DNA from: Symsagittifera roscoffensis
Taxonomy: Eukaryota; Xenacoelomorpha; Acoela; Convolutidae
Length of the DNA: 64,000 nucleotides
Assembly (NCBI RefSeq): GCF_963678635.1
Contig: NC_087062.1
Span: 99,929,209-99,993,208 of the forward strand
Reading direction: 5' to 3'
Shown: piece by piece, positions 10,651 to 21,190 of the stretch
Layout: each line of letters opens with the position of its first letter
Numbering within the stretch: position 1 is the stretch's first letter
Made by a program: the position numbers and the translations under genes
Notes under the pieces: generated by a model
Database searches by the model: none
What the model saw: the letters and a program-made list of their open reading frames with translations, nothing else
What the model was told of the DNA's origin: nothing

Positions 10651-11747
10651 AAGGCCGAGCCTAAATCAAGAGTCGTAAAAAATTTTGCATCACCTAACTT
10701 CGAGAGGCTCTCATCAATCCTAGGTATGGGATAGGCATCCTTCACCGTGACGGAGTTCAGGTATCGAAAGTCACAACAAAACCTCAACTGGTCGCCTTTC
10801 TTTTTGGCCATCACTACTCCACACGCCCACGGTGACTTGGATGGTTCTATCATGTCATACTCTAGTAACGTCTCGATTTCTTTTCTACACGCGTCCGATT
10901 TGTGTGGGGTCATGCGCCTCGCCCCCTCCCTGTGTGGTACCGCGTTTTCCTCAAGTTCTATTTCATGCTCAACAAAATTACAACACCCGATATCCGCCTT
11001 ATGCCTCGAAAAAACTTCCTGGTTCCGCTCTAGTACGTCCTTGATGGCTTCGAGCTGTTCATCTTTCAGTTTGCCTCTCAAATGTTCAATCTCCGGCAGA
11101 ACCGGTTTATCAGTTTGCATTCCATCTAGTGTGGGTCGCTCTGGAAAGTTCGAACAGCTCGACAGCCCATCGTCCGTTTCTGACTTAAGTGATTTAATAA
11201 GACCTGAAGAATCTTTTATTTTCTGCAATCGTCTCAAGATACAAATTTTGTCCCTATGATTGGGACAATCAACAACTTCATTTTGTTTTGAGTTCTCGAT
11301 CGTTTCATATCGGGTTTTAACCGGTAAAGCATATCCCAGTTTCCTCCCTCTCTGTATCGTGATCGGTATATCAAGGGTATTCAACAAGACACTGACGCAG
11401 AGGCCGCTCTTCGTTATCGAGAAGGATCTTCCTAAAACAGCAGCACTTTGACTATTAGGATTCGGAACTATACACACTTGCTTGTTGTCACTTAGTTCAT
11501 TGTAATTTTTCATCCTCAAGCCTACGATTGCCGCTTCATTCGCCTTTAGCCTCACCCTCCTACTCAAGAATACCGGTGCTTTGTTTTCATTTGCCATTAT
11601 TAAATTTACCGGTTTGATTGCGTACCTCCTATCCGGGTTCCGTATCCTGAACATTGCGTTATTTAGATCAATCGTTACGTCGAAATTCCTGATGAAGTCT
11701 CTGCCCAAAATGAATTGGTCAGATTCATCTAGATAAAGCTCATCCAC
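10509..11747 (-). pseudogene. protease tail and reverse transcriptase N-terminal part
   Basis: 412 codons. It begins with the end of the retropepsin fold (FILGRDFI), passes a 150-residue spacer, and enters the RT domain: the fingers motif EYDMIEPSKSPWA, then FCCDFRYLN, DAYPIPRIDE, the palm strand FTTLDLGSAFWQVP with the first catalytic Asp, and MPFGLCNATATFQRLM. The order and wording are typical of Ty3/gypsy elements. The last catalytic motif, YVDD, lies in the next frame, so this RT is split by a frameshift. Confidence 0.92.
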
Positions 11748-12046
11748 AGGTTACGTTCCCCCAAATTGAGGGCTATTATCGGCGTCCTGCCCAGCACCCG
11801 AAGGGCTTCTTTGTTTACAGCTGACAGCCGTATTCTCGAGTCTATCAAATCACCTTTGTCAAAGCCCATCCGTTCCCAAGTTTCGATTGGTATGACGCTC
11901 AAGACTGCTCCCGTATCAAGTAACCCACGTAACTGAGTCTTTTTGCCACTTATGTCTAGCACGTGCCCTGTCACATCTGCCTTGTTCCCGATGTGCATCG
12001 CATCTTCTTCAAGCATAGCGCAGTGTCCAATCGATCTCACTTTCAA
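11729..12046 (-). pseudogene. retroelement aspartic protease
   Basis: 106 codons. The active-site triad is LLDTGAVLSVIP (Asp-Thr-Gly), preceded by a strand of GHVLDISGKK type and followed by a helical turn ERMGFDKGD. The second conserved strand, with the ILGRDF motif, is in the next frame (10509-11747), a split by frameshift near 11735. This dimeric retropepsin would cleave the Gag and Gag-Pol polyproteins. Confidence 0.85.
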
Positions 12047-12728
12047 CTCTTCTTTCCCTACGTAGATTTGCCCAATTAGGTCTTCGTGTTATCATTGTCT
12101 TGGTATAGATGTTGATTCCATCTATATTTAGCATCACCTCGTGTGGACCATAAGCTTCAGTATACCTGTTATCAACACGTACCGACTTGCTGCCCCCTCT
12201 CGTGAGTAGTGCTCTCAACGCTCTAGAAGTCGTATGTGGGCTTATACAACTCAAGTAATCTGCGTACACGTCAATGTGCATTATTGTCTGGTCGCTCGGT
12301 TCGCTCAAGTTTCTGGTTACCTCGTGGCCGCCCACTGTGATTATCGACATTATTCTAGCCCCGATTTTCGATATGCCGAATGGCTTTCCCGTCACCATTT
12401 TTACAGTGTTACAATTCCCGGTCTTTGTTGAGCCCGGTACAGCCTCTGGTATTGGGTTTGATCCAGTTAATGCTTCGTTGAAATTCTGTCTTTCGATCTC
12501 CAGCTTTAGTCGTTGCTCGATTTCTTTCGCAGCCAGATCCTGTTTCACTTTGGCAATTGCTTCCGTCGCCGCTTTCTCATAATTTATCTCTAGAGAGTTC
12601 CCGGCCGCGGACTCTATCGCACCATTAACATGTGTTACAGCTTTCACTGTTTTCGTCGGCAATTCCGTGCTTGGTGCTCCTACGTTCCTAGATTCAAACT
12701 CGTTTTGTCTATTCCGCTGATTCTGCAC
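12009..12728 (-). pseudogene. Gag-protease spacer
   Basis: 239 codons between the zinc-knuckle Gag frame and the protease. The N-terminal third is polar with a charged helix (about residues 50-90, Lys/Glu/Ala-rich). The rest contains beta-like segments ending just before the protease. No family is recognised. The last 30 codons overlap the protease frame out of phase. Confidence 0.55.
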
Positions 12729-12744
12729 CGCTGCTAATGCTAAC

Positions 12745-13710
12745 TTATGTTTGGGAGTGACTCTGGTCCTTGACCGCTTCCCAGAACAAGGGACAATCCA
12801 TTCTGAAGTGCCCTTCCTGGTTACAGAAGAAGCATCTCGCGCCTATCTTGATTAAGCCACTATAGTACTCGTGTTCCTCCATCTGGCTCATGTCCTCCTC
12901 ATCCGGTGCGTATCCTAGGCTCTTCATGCCTTGTTTGTATGTTGTGCAGTCAGCCACGTGGTGATCCGCCGACCCGCAGTTCGCGCATGATCTGCGCTTG
13001 TCCATATCATCTCTAGGCTTGTACCATGACGACCTCTGTGGTTGGCTTCCCCCTTGCGTGTTCCTGTTTTCTGAGTATGAGTATTTCTTGGGCTTCATCA
13101 GCATGTATTCCCTTGATTTCTGTCTCATTTCTTCTGGGGTTGGTGCGCTGTCTTTCGACAATGTGTAGTATGTTGCTAACATTGTTCTTAAGTCATCACT
13201 TTTTACCCCATCAATGAACTTCGAGGCAATGCTAAAGTTTCTTCTGTTTGTCGACTCCTCTGGGTCACTCCTTCTTCTCAAGCTCTCAAGGTCATCTAGG
13301 AACCGATCAATTGACTCGTCGTCCCTCTGCCTTCTCTTTTCAAATCGCATCATCGCTTGGTGACCCTTCATGCCTGACCCGAATCGATTCAGCAATATCT
13401 CGAAGATCTTGTCCGCGGTATCGCGTTCTTCTTCTTTCTTTGCAACCACGCATTTTAATGCCGTGCCTTCCAAGTTGCTGAGTATGGCTGTGCATGCTTG
13501 TCTTTCATCATTTAAGTTATCTTGCTCTAGGTGTAATCTCATCACTTCCACCCAAGTGTCAATACATCCATCGGAGTCGTCTTTGAATTCTTTTGGCTTC
13601 TTGAAAGTCTTTCTTGATTTTCCGTCTCTCCTATCGCTCGAGTCAGTCTTCCTCGTGGCGAAGTCCTCTAGAGTCCTGTTCATCATCTCCCAAGTGCTTG
13701 CCCACGTCAT
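12745..13710 (-). pseudogene. Gag capsid and nucleocapsid with two CCHC zinc knuckles
   Basis: 321 codons. The first 200 residues form the capsid-like region, with a retrotransposon-Gag-type helix run (FLDDLESLRRRSD and neighbours). The C-terminal part has two zinc knuckles, both C-x2-C-x4-H-x4-C: CANCGSADHHVADC and CFFCNQEGHFRMDC. Gag would coat the RNA and assemble the particle. The start is uncertain because sequence upstream continues in another frame (13643-13948). It ends at 12745. Confidence 0.88.
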
Positions 13711-13948
13711 CCGGACCTGCGTTGCTGTTAGCTGTTGAGTCCCCCGGGCTACTCATTGTGTTTGATGTTCCATTTTTCGTGGTTGTTTTAGCAGCCGTTG
13801 GTGCTATGCTTACCGCATCCCGGGTTAAAGGCAACGGTGTCGATTGCCGTTTGTTCCTTTGTGGTTCCACAAAGTCAACTCTGGTGCCTTGCGTGCGATC
13901 CGCTGCCGGTCTTTCTTGTGAGGCAGAATTTCTCAAGATTGCATCCAA
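13643..13948 (-). pseudogene. Gag-leader fragment
   Basis: 101 codons, polar, Thr/Ser/Asn/Arg-rich, in phase with 13973-14467 and separated from it by a TAA and eight natural-looking codons. It hands over to the main Gag frame by a frameshift between 13643 and 13710. It is probably a disordered linker. Confidence 0.5.
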
Positions 13949-13972
13949 TTTCGCCTGTATTGCACACGAACT

Positions 13973-14467
13973 TTAGGCCTGATTCCTGTTCATTATATCC
14001 ATTCTCTTTGCCAGGCTACCTAATTGGCTGTTGACATCATCATATCGGTTTTTCAACTGTTGCATATCTTTTTTGATGTTCTTATCTCGTTCTTCATTGG
14101 TGGCATCTACCTTGTCCGACATCTGCTGGAGTCTCTCTTCTGTCGCCTTAGCCAGGTTAAAATAACTATCCAGATACTCGTGTTTGTTGTATTTTAACTC
14201 TTTCCTTATTAAGTCTCTATCTTCCTCACTACAATTTAGTTTTTTGTCGATCTGATTTAGTTTTGTCATCAGGTCGCCAAGCTCAAGAGCAGCTGTTTCA
14301 TGATCAGTCGTTGTCTTGTTTTCGGCTGCCTCTTCTGTTCTGGCTTGTTCTTCCTTTAGGTCGGCTTCTGTCGCCTTCGTGCTCACTATCCCAAATGTTC
14401 GTGCTCTTCCAGTCTGTGATTCTTCGGCCGTGTTGTCTTTCGATTTCATTCCGACCATCATCGCCAA
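13973..14467 (-). pseudogene. Gag N-terminal coiled-coil region
   Basis: 164 codons, strongly charged, with long Lys/Glu/Leu/Asp heptad-like stretches predicted as coiled coil over most of its length. It overlaps the end of 14304-14879 by about 160 bases, and the true crossing from that frame lies near 14470. It ends in an in-frame TAA at 13973-13975. Such N-terminal coiled coils are common in retroelement Gag proteins. Confidence 0.55.
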
Positions 14468-14879
14468 CTTTTCTGTTTTCTGTAAAAGATGTCTTCTTTA
14501 CTTGAGAGTCGTCTTTCACCGTTTCTCGGGTAATGCCTGTTGTGTCTTCCAACGCGTCTATCGGCAAAAACTCCACGGTTTTTGGATTTTGATCTTCCAT
14601 ATGGGCCATCGGTGTGGATTCCGTTGTCTTCTTCTCCACTTCCTCTACGCTCTGGTCTGGTGTCTCTGGATCGAATTCAATTGTGGGCTCCACCTGTTTG
14701 TCTTTAGCACCTTCTCGCGTCTTGTTCTCGGTACTACTCCTCGTGCTGACCATGCTAACTGAAAAGTTATCTTTTGTTTTGCTTGGGCCCATTGATGTCG
14801 TTCCGCGCAGCGACGAGTTATATTTCGTGTTTGATCCACTTGACCTTTTTTCGAGCACCGGTACCCTACTCCGTCTCAT
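14304..14879 (-). pseudogene. probable start of Gag, disordered N-terminus
   Basis: 191 codons. This is the most upstream retroelement frame, beginning with ATG at 14877-14879 after an AT-rich leader full of stops. The product is polar and acidic (Ser, Thr, Glu, Lys, Asp), with no fold I recognise. The last 50 or so codons are out of phase with the continuation at 13973-14467. I take this ATG as the likely Gag start because no open frame precedes it. Confidence 0.5.
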
Positions 14880-15119
14880 TATTTCTATTTACATTTGCTC
14901 TTATTTACAATATTATTATATACACAATTCTATTCTAAGAATAAAATCTATTATGGAAAAAAAATTTTTTTTTAAAGGAAATATACAACGTGATACAAAC
15001 CTTGCGAGAAACTTTCTTTATTTGTGTTCTCAAACGTGCCGGGTTCCGACTAGTATTGTTCTGTTTCAATTCTGTCTCAAAACACTTATTGTAATTTTAC
15101 TTCAATTTTTATACCGTCC

Positions 15120-15900
15120 CAAGTCTTCCAATTACCGTCCCTACTCTTCTTTGTACCGTCCCAGGCTTCTTTCTACTGTCCCAAGACTGTTCGGTACTGT
15201 CCCAGTACTTTCCGTCAGTACCCCAAGACCATTGTCCTGAGAGTACTATCCCAGGACCACTGTCCCAAGACCATTGTCCCAAGGCTAGTGTCCCAAGACC
15301 ACTGTTCCAAGACTATTGTCCCAAGGCTAGTGTCCCAAGACTACTGTCCCAAGACGACTGTCCCAAGGCTAGTGTCCCAAGGATACTGTCCCAAGACTAC
15401 TGTCCCAAGGCTAGTGTCCCAAGGCTAGTGTCCCAAGACCACTGTCCCAAGACTACTGTCCCAAGGCTAGTGTCCCAAGACTACTGTCCCAAGACTACTG
15501 TCCGAAGGCTAGTGTCCCCAGACTACTGTCCCAAGGCTAGTGTCCCAAGGCTAGTGTCCCAAGACTACTGTCCCAAGACCACTGTCCCAAGACCACTGTC
15601 CCAAGACCCCTGTCCCAAGACCACTGTCCAAAGACCACTGTCCCAAGACGACTGTCCCAAGACCACTGTCCCAAGACCACTGTCCCAAGACCACTGTCCC
15701 AAGACCACTGTCCCAAGACCACTGTCCCAAGGCTAGTGTCCCAAGACCACTGTTCCAAGCCCACTATCCCAAGACCCCTGTCCCAAGACCACTGTCCCAA
15801 GACCACTGTCCCAAGACCACTGTCCCAGGACTGCACTGCCCAAGACTGTCCCCAGACTGCTCTGTCCCAAGACTTCTTTGGCACTGTCCCAAGACTGTTG
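15120..15900. repeat. 14-bp satellite of GTCCCAAG-type units
   Basis: About 50 near-tandem units of roughly 14 bp built on CTGTCCCAAGACCA and a variant GCTAGTGTCCCAAG. The left end (15120-15240) is degenerate and the core (15240-15830) regular. The array opens long spurious frames on both strands. The unit length has no spacers, so it is not a CRISPR array. Confidence 0.95.
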
Positions 15901-16780
15901 ACAAGTGTCTGAGCGGTGGGACCTCTTTCTTCTCCGTAATGGGGTTTTTTTTGATTCACTGTACCTTGTACCACCACTCAAGCTCTAGTAAAATTTTCCC
16001 AAAAACCCTCTCTTAAAGGCCAAATGCTGACCCCCCTTTTTCTTATTTCTTTTTTTAGTTCCCTCTATTTCAGTGTTCCAAGCAACTTGAAACCAAAACC
16101 TGTGCGCAGGTATCTTGTGATCACCTGTTCGTGTAAAAACTAAACACAAATCCTCACCAAAATGCGACAAAAAATCCAAGCTAGAAAAAGTAATAAAAAC
16201 AGAGAGATGAACCCACCTAAAATTCAAAGGTGACCAATGTCTACTTTTTGTCGAAAAAAAAATGTCTGGTACATAATTGCCACGCGTTTTCCTCCCCCCA
16301 ACTAATAATCTTATTGGGTATCACCAGAATTGTCTATGTCCGTTCCCCCCTACCAATCCGACCAGGGTACCTTCCTTAACTCGAGTTTAAATTTCGATGT
16401 CCACCTATTATTACCAACGCGTGTTAATGACTAATGTAACTAAATCAACGATGTCGATTAATTAGTTACTCTAATTTCTCCCTTTTTTACAATTTGCAAC
16501 CGCCAACCTCTAACCTAACCAGCCCCCCTTCTAACCTCCCCCCCTTTTTAGTCCCCTTCTTAAGCCTAAAAATTACCTTAAGCGCCGGGTGCTTAACCTC
16601 TCAAGAGAAAACCGTAGACCTGTCTCCAGGCCTGCTTCAGTAAAAATGTTCCTCAAAACCAGGGGATTTCGCTTATCCAATTTTACACTTATCTCCTATA
16701 ATGTAATGTGGATTTTAACGATACCCGTTCTGCCCAACTTGAGAACTCGAGAACTGCCAAATCCTTCTTTGCTACTTTCT

Positions 16781-17040
16781 CACTCGACTGGTCACCTCTT
16801 CCAGTCCAGTCTCCTATTGGTTCAGCTCAAGTGCTCCTGAACCACTTTCCCACTCGGCTGGTCACCTCTTCCAGTCAAGTCTCCTATTGGTTCAGCTCAA
16901 GTGCTCCTGAACCACTTTCCCACTCGGCTGGTCACATCTTCCAGTCAAGTCTCCTATTGGTTCAGCTCAAGTGTCCCTGAACCACTTTCCCACTCGGCTG
17001 GTCACCTCTTCCAGTGAAGTCTCCTATTGGTCCAGCTAAG
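16781..17040. repeat. 70-bp tandem repeat, 3.7 copies
   Basis: Units start at 16781, 16851, 16921 and 16991, a constant 70-bp period with a few substitutions each. Every complete unit contains CTCCTATTGG, an inverted CCAAT box, and GCTCAAGTG. In an LTR such repeats often act as enhancers; that role is inference. Confidence 0.93.
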
Positions 17041-18552
17041 TTCCAAACTATCTGAAAACCCTTGACAACGCCCCACACTCGGGCACTTTATTAAGGTTAC
17101 TGGGTTAAATTGCTAGGTTGATCGAAACGATCCAACTTGTAAAACAGTATGGGTATACTATTTAATTAATATAAAGGTTTGATCCAACTAATCTGGTGTC
17201 AAAGTCACTGTCTTTTTTCGTTTTATGGTTTTTGTTTTGCTTTTTGTCTTTTTGCTCGTTTTTTTTTTGTTTTTTTTTTGTCCCCCTAGTTACCCCCCTT
17301 TACTCGGTTAGCTAAGCCTCGTTCGGAGAGCGTACCAGGAAGTTTTCTCGAGTTTTCTTAAAAAGCTATCACGGTACAACCGGAAGGTTTGCACGTTCCT
17401 GTCGAACCGTACCACCGGTACTCTAGAATGGGCATGCAGCCCGAAGCCGTCTCAAGTGGGTTCGACTCCGTAGTCTTGATGTCGTAAACACCCAGGAGCG
17501 CCATAAAAACACTATGTAACATTCGTCTACTGTAGTCACACATGAGGCTCAAGAAAAATAGGCCCTATAACCATTGGCTCAAGAGTCAGGGACACTATCT
17601 CTTGTGTTTTTCCACCTCAAATCAGTCGGAGCCAATTCGGTTCGCTTGTGACATGAGACTACGACCCGTTACAGCTTAAAGGCTACTACCAAAATATCCC
17701 CCCACTCTAGAAATAATAACGTCCCCATACTTAGGTCTCTAGATACCCAAAATACATGAACGCCGTTAAAAACCGGGTCGAAACAATCCGTTAAGTTACT
17801 TTTTATTAGACAGTGGAACTTTGATCCATTTCAGATGGATCAACCTAAAACTCGCCTTACCTCAACATAACAATCATAAAACACACTCTAGAAATTTGAA
17901 TTAAGTACTCACATCGTAGCACGCTCAAGAACTGGGAGTAATCAAGTCGGTCAGCAACTCGAGAATTAAATAATGTAACTAAATGAGTTTAATGTTTATC
18001 AGTTTCAACAACAAGGACAAGTTTTAACTCTAGAATATAGTTTCTCGTGAACCATTGGGACACTCAAGCTGTCCACCTTTCCACCGAAGGTTCACTCTAG
18101 TCCAGTTCAAATAACAATCCAATCGAGTAATGATAATCCAGTTCTCGGGAATACGCTTGTCTCTGTTTCAGATGGGACAGCTCTACTCTTGTTTTATTGT
18201 GACAGAAATTGCGAATAGCAATTTCCCACTGTTTTATCTAGCAACTTTCCCGCGATTGTTACTCGATTGTTCTGATTTCTCTTTTTCGGTTTTCAGTTAT
18301 CGCGAGAAAATCGTGCATGACAGGCTCCACTCGAATTTTTGAAAAATTAAATTTCACTCCAAAAATAAGTGCTCTTGCTTTTCTCAAGGTCAAACTTCCA
18401 AATATGACCGACTGGCATAGATCCATGGCCTCCTTCAGCTTACTCGATTGTTCTTCTTCCTCGTCTCCTAGTTTTCTGATAAGGCATCCGCATTGCCATT
18501 GTCGATGGGTCCATTTCAGTATCTCCCGTACTGACATTTTAGCACATTTTCG

Positions 18553-18711
18553 ATGATGCCAAAGTTTGCAATCGATACAGAGTATGGAATACTAGTCAGC
18601 GACGATGGGAGCGGTGTGTGTCCCGCAAGGCCACGTAGGGATCGCTTTTGTAGGGATCGCTGTTGCGGGTTCAGGCTTCGTTCCTCGTCGGCCCCGCAAC
18701 ATGGGGTAAGC
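18553..18711 (+). pseudogene. possible decayed actin N-terminal fragment
   Basis: The frame contains GILVSDDGSGVC, close to the actin phosphate-binding loop pattern (hydrophobic-Val-Asp-Asn-Gly-Ser-Gly-x-Cys). About 75 bases further, in a shifted phase, the bases resemble the actin VGRPRH segment and end at a GTAAGC. The intervening bases do not fit. This is a weak call from short motifs; a chance resemblance is quite possible. Confidence 0.2.
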
Positions 18712-18892
18712 ATCTGTCCGCATTTTAATGCTAATTATGTATGGGGGCAATTGGTAAGTTTCAACAGCAAGCAGATAGATGGCTGCTAGGACTATTGCGT
18801 TAAACACAGATTGGGCGATTTCGGGCACCAGTTTCTTTTCAACTTCTTATAATAGGGATAGCGGAATAATAGGGTTTCGAGTCAAGGTTCAA

Positions 18893-19068
18893 TTCCACAT
18901 CACTAGATTAGGAGTCCAACTATTGTTGGTTCCACTGAGCCATCATCATCTTCGGAACTCATATTCATTCACGTATGAAACTATTTAATAAGTTTATCAC
19001 AACAATTAGGCTAAGTTTAGCCCGTGTTTAACCAACAACAGTTGGACTACTAATCTAGTGATGTGGAA
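18893..19068. repeat. inverted repeat, 38-bp arms, 100-base loop
   Basis: Arms 18893-18930 and 19031-19068 are complementary at 36 of 38 positions. The direct repeat AAGTTTATCACAACAATT occurs at 18990-19007 and again at 19067-19084. A related bit appears at about 61326. It may be a foldback element or a hairpin precursor. Confidence 0.85.
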
Positions 19069-20281
19069 GTTTATCACAACAATTGGGAGTAATAACGACG
19101 TTATCACAGAGAAAGCACGGAATCGGAGGCTCGACCCCCCAGAGACAATATATGGTGATGGACTGTGATAAACTGACTTTTTAGCTACTCTGATGCCATA
19201 AACCTTTGAATTAACACCGGTATTATTTGATATTTTAGAATATGAGTAGCTAGAAAGAGGAAAGGTTCAATCCATCTCCAATGAATTAATATAAAACTGT
19301 CACCAAAACATAGTAAAATAGGATATTCGAGCCGTGTTTTTAAAAGAAATTATGTAGACTGTGGATCCGAGACCCAGCTATGTGGTTGTATTCGCATGTA
19401 AACGGAAGCTGATTAAAAGTCGTTTGGCCGATGGCCTTAACATGGTAACTTCTTACTTAGCCCTAGACAGACCAGAAAATCAACTGGCTAGGTCGATACG
19501 GTGAATTTAGGTAACTGACGCCGGCCAGTCGTCAATAGGTACTTTTTCTACGCTCCGTCACTGTGTAGTATTTGGGCGAATGTTACATGCAGTCATTCTT
19601 TGAAGCGGATTTTCAAGAAATCTAACCGTATCACTCGAAAATCAAGTAATCTGGGCTTTAAAAGCTGTTGCAATCGCGCAAATTATGACTCATCATCCGA
19701 CTTCAACTTAAAACATAATATGATGTCAATTTGAATGTTTCTTGACTCGAAATTGGTTTGCCATCAAAGATGAAAAAAGCAAATATGAAAATTGTCAACT
19801 CAAAGAAAACCCAAGAACAATAGAAAATATTACTTAGTTGAAAGATATAACAGTAAATACCTGGAAGTTTTTTTTTCAATTGATCAGCAAAAATTTGGTA
19901 CAAATTTCATCAAAATATATCCTCAGATGACGTACTGTCTTCAAAAAAAATGTAAGGTTTAAGAATCACTTTATTTATCTCTATTTAAGGAAATTTATAC
20001 TGAAAACCTATGCTAAACTGTCATGGAAAGACTTCAACTGATTTGAGTTTTCTTCATTGTCTTGTTAATACTTATGTGTTGCTATTGTATAATTATGTGT
20101 AATTTGAAAATATGTAAAAATAGAAGTAAAATGTGAAGCTGACTTACACCACTTGCCTCTTGAAATTTATTTCACACTGCTAATAAAGTGTTCTTTTTAC
20201 TGTATCATCATCTCGGAAAAACGCATGGATAAAAACAAGCGTAATAAGATATTTGACAAATTTAGATTCATATGTAAAACC

Positions 20282-20545
20282 ATGGACTTGAATCTTCTAC
20301 TTTTTTCTTCTGCTAAAACCTTAGCGAATGATTTGGAAAAAGTTCAGGTAACTTTACCTGCAAATACAGCTGTCAACGGGCGGCAACTTGCAGAAATTAT
20401 TTACCAACAGCATCCTTTCTTGCTGCCGTTGAAAGGAAAATGCATGTTGGCAGTGGATTTGCGTTACATTGAAAATCTAGATGAACCTCTTGAGTTGACA
20501 CAGGCATCTGAGCTTGTTTTCATTCCTCCTGTCAGCGGAGGTTGA
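20282..20545 (+). CDS. MOCS2: MOCS2A, molybdopterin synthase sulfur carrier subunit
   Basis: An 87-residue ubiquitin-like protein of the MoaD/ThiS family. Its C-terminal Gly-Gly is thiocarboxylated and donates sulfur to precursor Z (cPMP) in molybdenum-cofactor synthesis, in complex with MOCS2B in the cytosol. Visible features are the MoaD-type start LNLLLFSSAKTLA, the central LPxxTxVNGRQLAEII helix, LAVDLRYIE in the strand before the tail, and the end ELVFIPPVSGG followed by TGA. The length fits the family (about 80-90). I choose the ATG at 20282 because it sits in ACCATGG, an excellent initiation context. An in-frame ATG at 20225 would add a 19-residue Lys-rich extension unlike the family. 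In vertebrates MOCS2A and MOCS2B overlap on one mRNA; I find no MOCS2B frame here. Confidence 0.9.
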   Translation: MDLNLLLFSSAKTLANDLEKVQVTLPANTAVNGRQLAEIIYQQHPFLLPLKGKCMLAVDLRYIENLDEPLELTQASELVFIPPVSGG

Positions 20546-21190
20546 TTCCAATACTACGAGAATTAAGTATTGGCTCTTTCGTGCTATCTATGTAATCTCC
20601 AAAGCAAAAACGTACTTCAGTTTCATTAAAATAGTATCGTTCATCTATACTCCAGCATTTTTGTTGAATCTATTTTTTAAATAACTACTTATAGCAGCGG
20701 ATAAGGTGTCACTAACAGCCGAGGCAAATTCGAAATTAGTAATTGGATTTCACGAAGAAGTGTACTATAAATTTAGCATTTTTACCCTTGCGATAAGATT
20801 GGGTATTGTAATCGGGTACTAGACTTTTTCCCCGTAAATATCTTTGTTCACAGAATGGTCAAAGTTAGAAGTGGTTTATTTAGGTTCAGTTCATGTTGAG
20901 ATCTAATTTCGTTGTGTCTCCGGCACACCTGGCCTGGAGGTAACGAATACGCCTGGGACAGCAATGGTGGGTTCGAAACTGACAGGACCTGTTTTTTTTT
21001 TCAAACGGGAAATATTCAGTTTCAAAAAATGTCGGCTTTTTATTTGTCTGCTATGTTTTGGCGTCTTAGTTGCCACATCGTTTAGATGTTATTTTTTGCT
21101 GTACGCTTTTCACATTGTAGTTGCTTTTAGTGTTTGATTCATTTGCTGTTTGTAATTTCTTGAATTCATATATTTTTCTTTGTTTTTCGC
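20546..21190. other. spacer after MOCS2A
   Basis: AT-rich DNA with no gene visible. Its right half is the tRNA-like SINE listed separately. No AATAAA signal was found close to the MOCS2A stop. Confidence 0.4.
20921..21130 (+). repeat. tRNA-derived SINE, copy 1
   Basis: The head at 20921-20990 has an A-box-like TGGCCTGGAGG and a B-box-like GGTTCGAAACT, followed by a T run. The tail includes GTCGGCTTTT and a GCGTCTTAGTTGCCACATCG segment. Head and tail recur in the same order at 28591-28815. Confidence 0.55.

Larger units (their letters stand above)
1..14879 (-). mobile_element. Ty3/gypsy-type LTR retroelement with extra polyprotein, decayed, truncated by the window edge
   Basis: On the - strand the order is Gag zinc knuckles, aspartic protease, reverse transcriptase, RNase H, integrase, which is the Ty3/gypsy (Metaviridae-like) order. 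It is followed by an acidic extension with a macro-like domain and then by a second long polyprotein frame. The Gag-Pol part is broken into frames of about 100-430 codons by frameshifts plus in-frame stops, so this copy is not functional as it stands. The second polyprotein keeps one frame from 5592 to 1263 with three in-frame stops and then shifts once. No second LTR is seen, since the 3' end lies beyond position 1. Having one strand, one base composition and one enriched hexamer throughout argues that all parts belong to one element, but this is inference: two abutting elements remain possible. Confidence 0.85.
14880..18120. other. non-coding leader or 5' LTR zone of the retroelement
   Basis: 3.2 kb without a plausible gene. 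It contains a 14-bp satellite, a 70-bp tandem repeat, long T runs near 17200-17280 and many CTCAAG, CTCGAG and CTCTAG hexamers like those in the coding part. Its position upstream of Gag on the element's strand makes it the likely leader plus 5' LTR, but the matching 3' LTR is outside the window, so LTR limits cannot be set. I could not identify a convincing tRNA primer-binding site. Confidence 0.45.
18121..20200. other. unassigned stretch between retroelement and MOCS2A
   Basis: 2 kb where base composition falls to the AT-rich level of the rest of the window. A reverse frame at 18259-18537 (92 codons) is protein-like in composition but matches nothing I know. Positions 18590-18720 are CpG-rich. 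An inverted repeat lies at 18893-19068. I see no convincing gene. Confidence 0.4.

Noticed and set aside
15120-15900. Resemblance to a CRISPR array
   Set aside because: Units are 14 bp in direct succession with no unique spacers, and the DNA is eukaryotic.
15428-15981. Repetitive frames on both strands over the satellite
   Set aside because: They follow from a 14-bp repeat lacking stops; the products are monotonous and have no start context.
18259-18537. 92-codon - strand frame
   Set aside because: Composition is protein-like, but there is no recognised domain, no neighbours in frame, and the + strand is open here too; not enough to call a gene.
20546-21000. A MOCS2B frame overlapping MOCS2A as in vertebrates
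   Set aside because: No frame with molybdopterin-synthase large-subunit motifs is present downstream in any phase.
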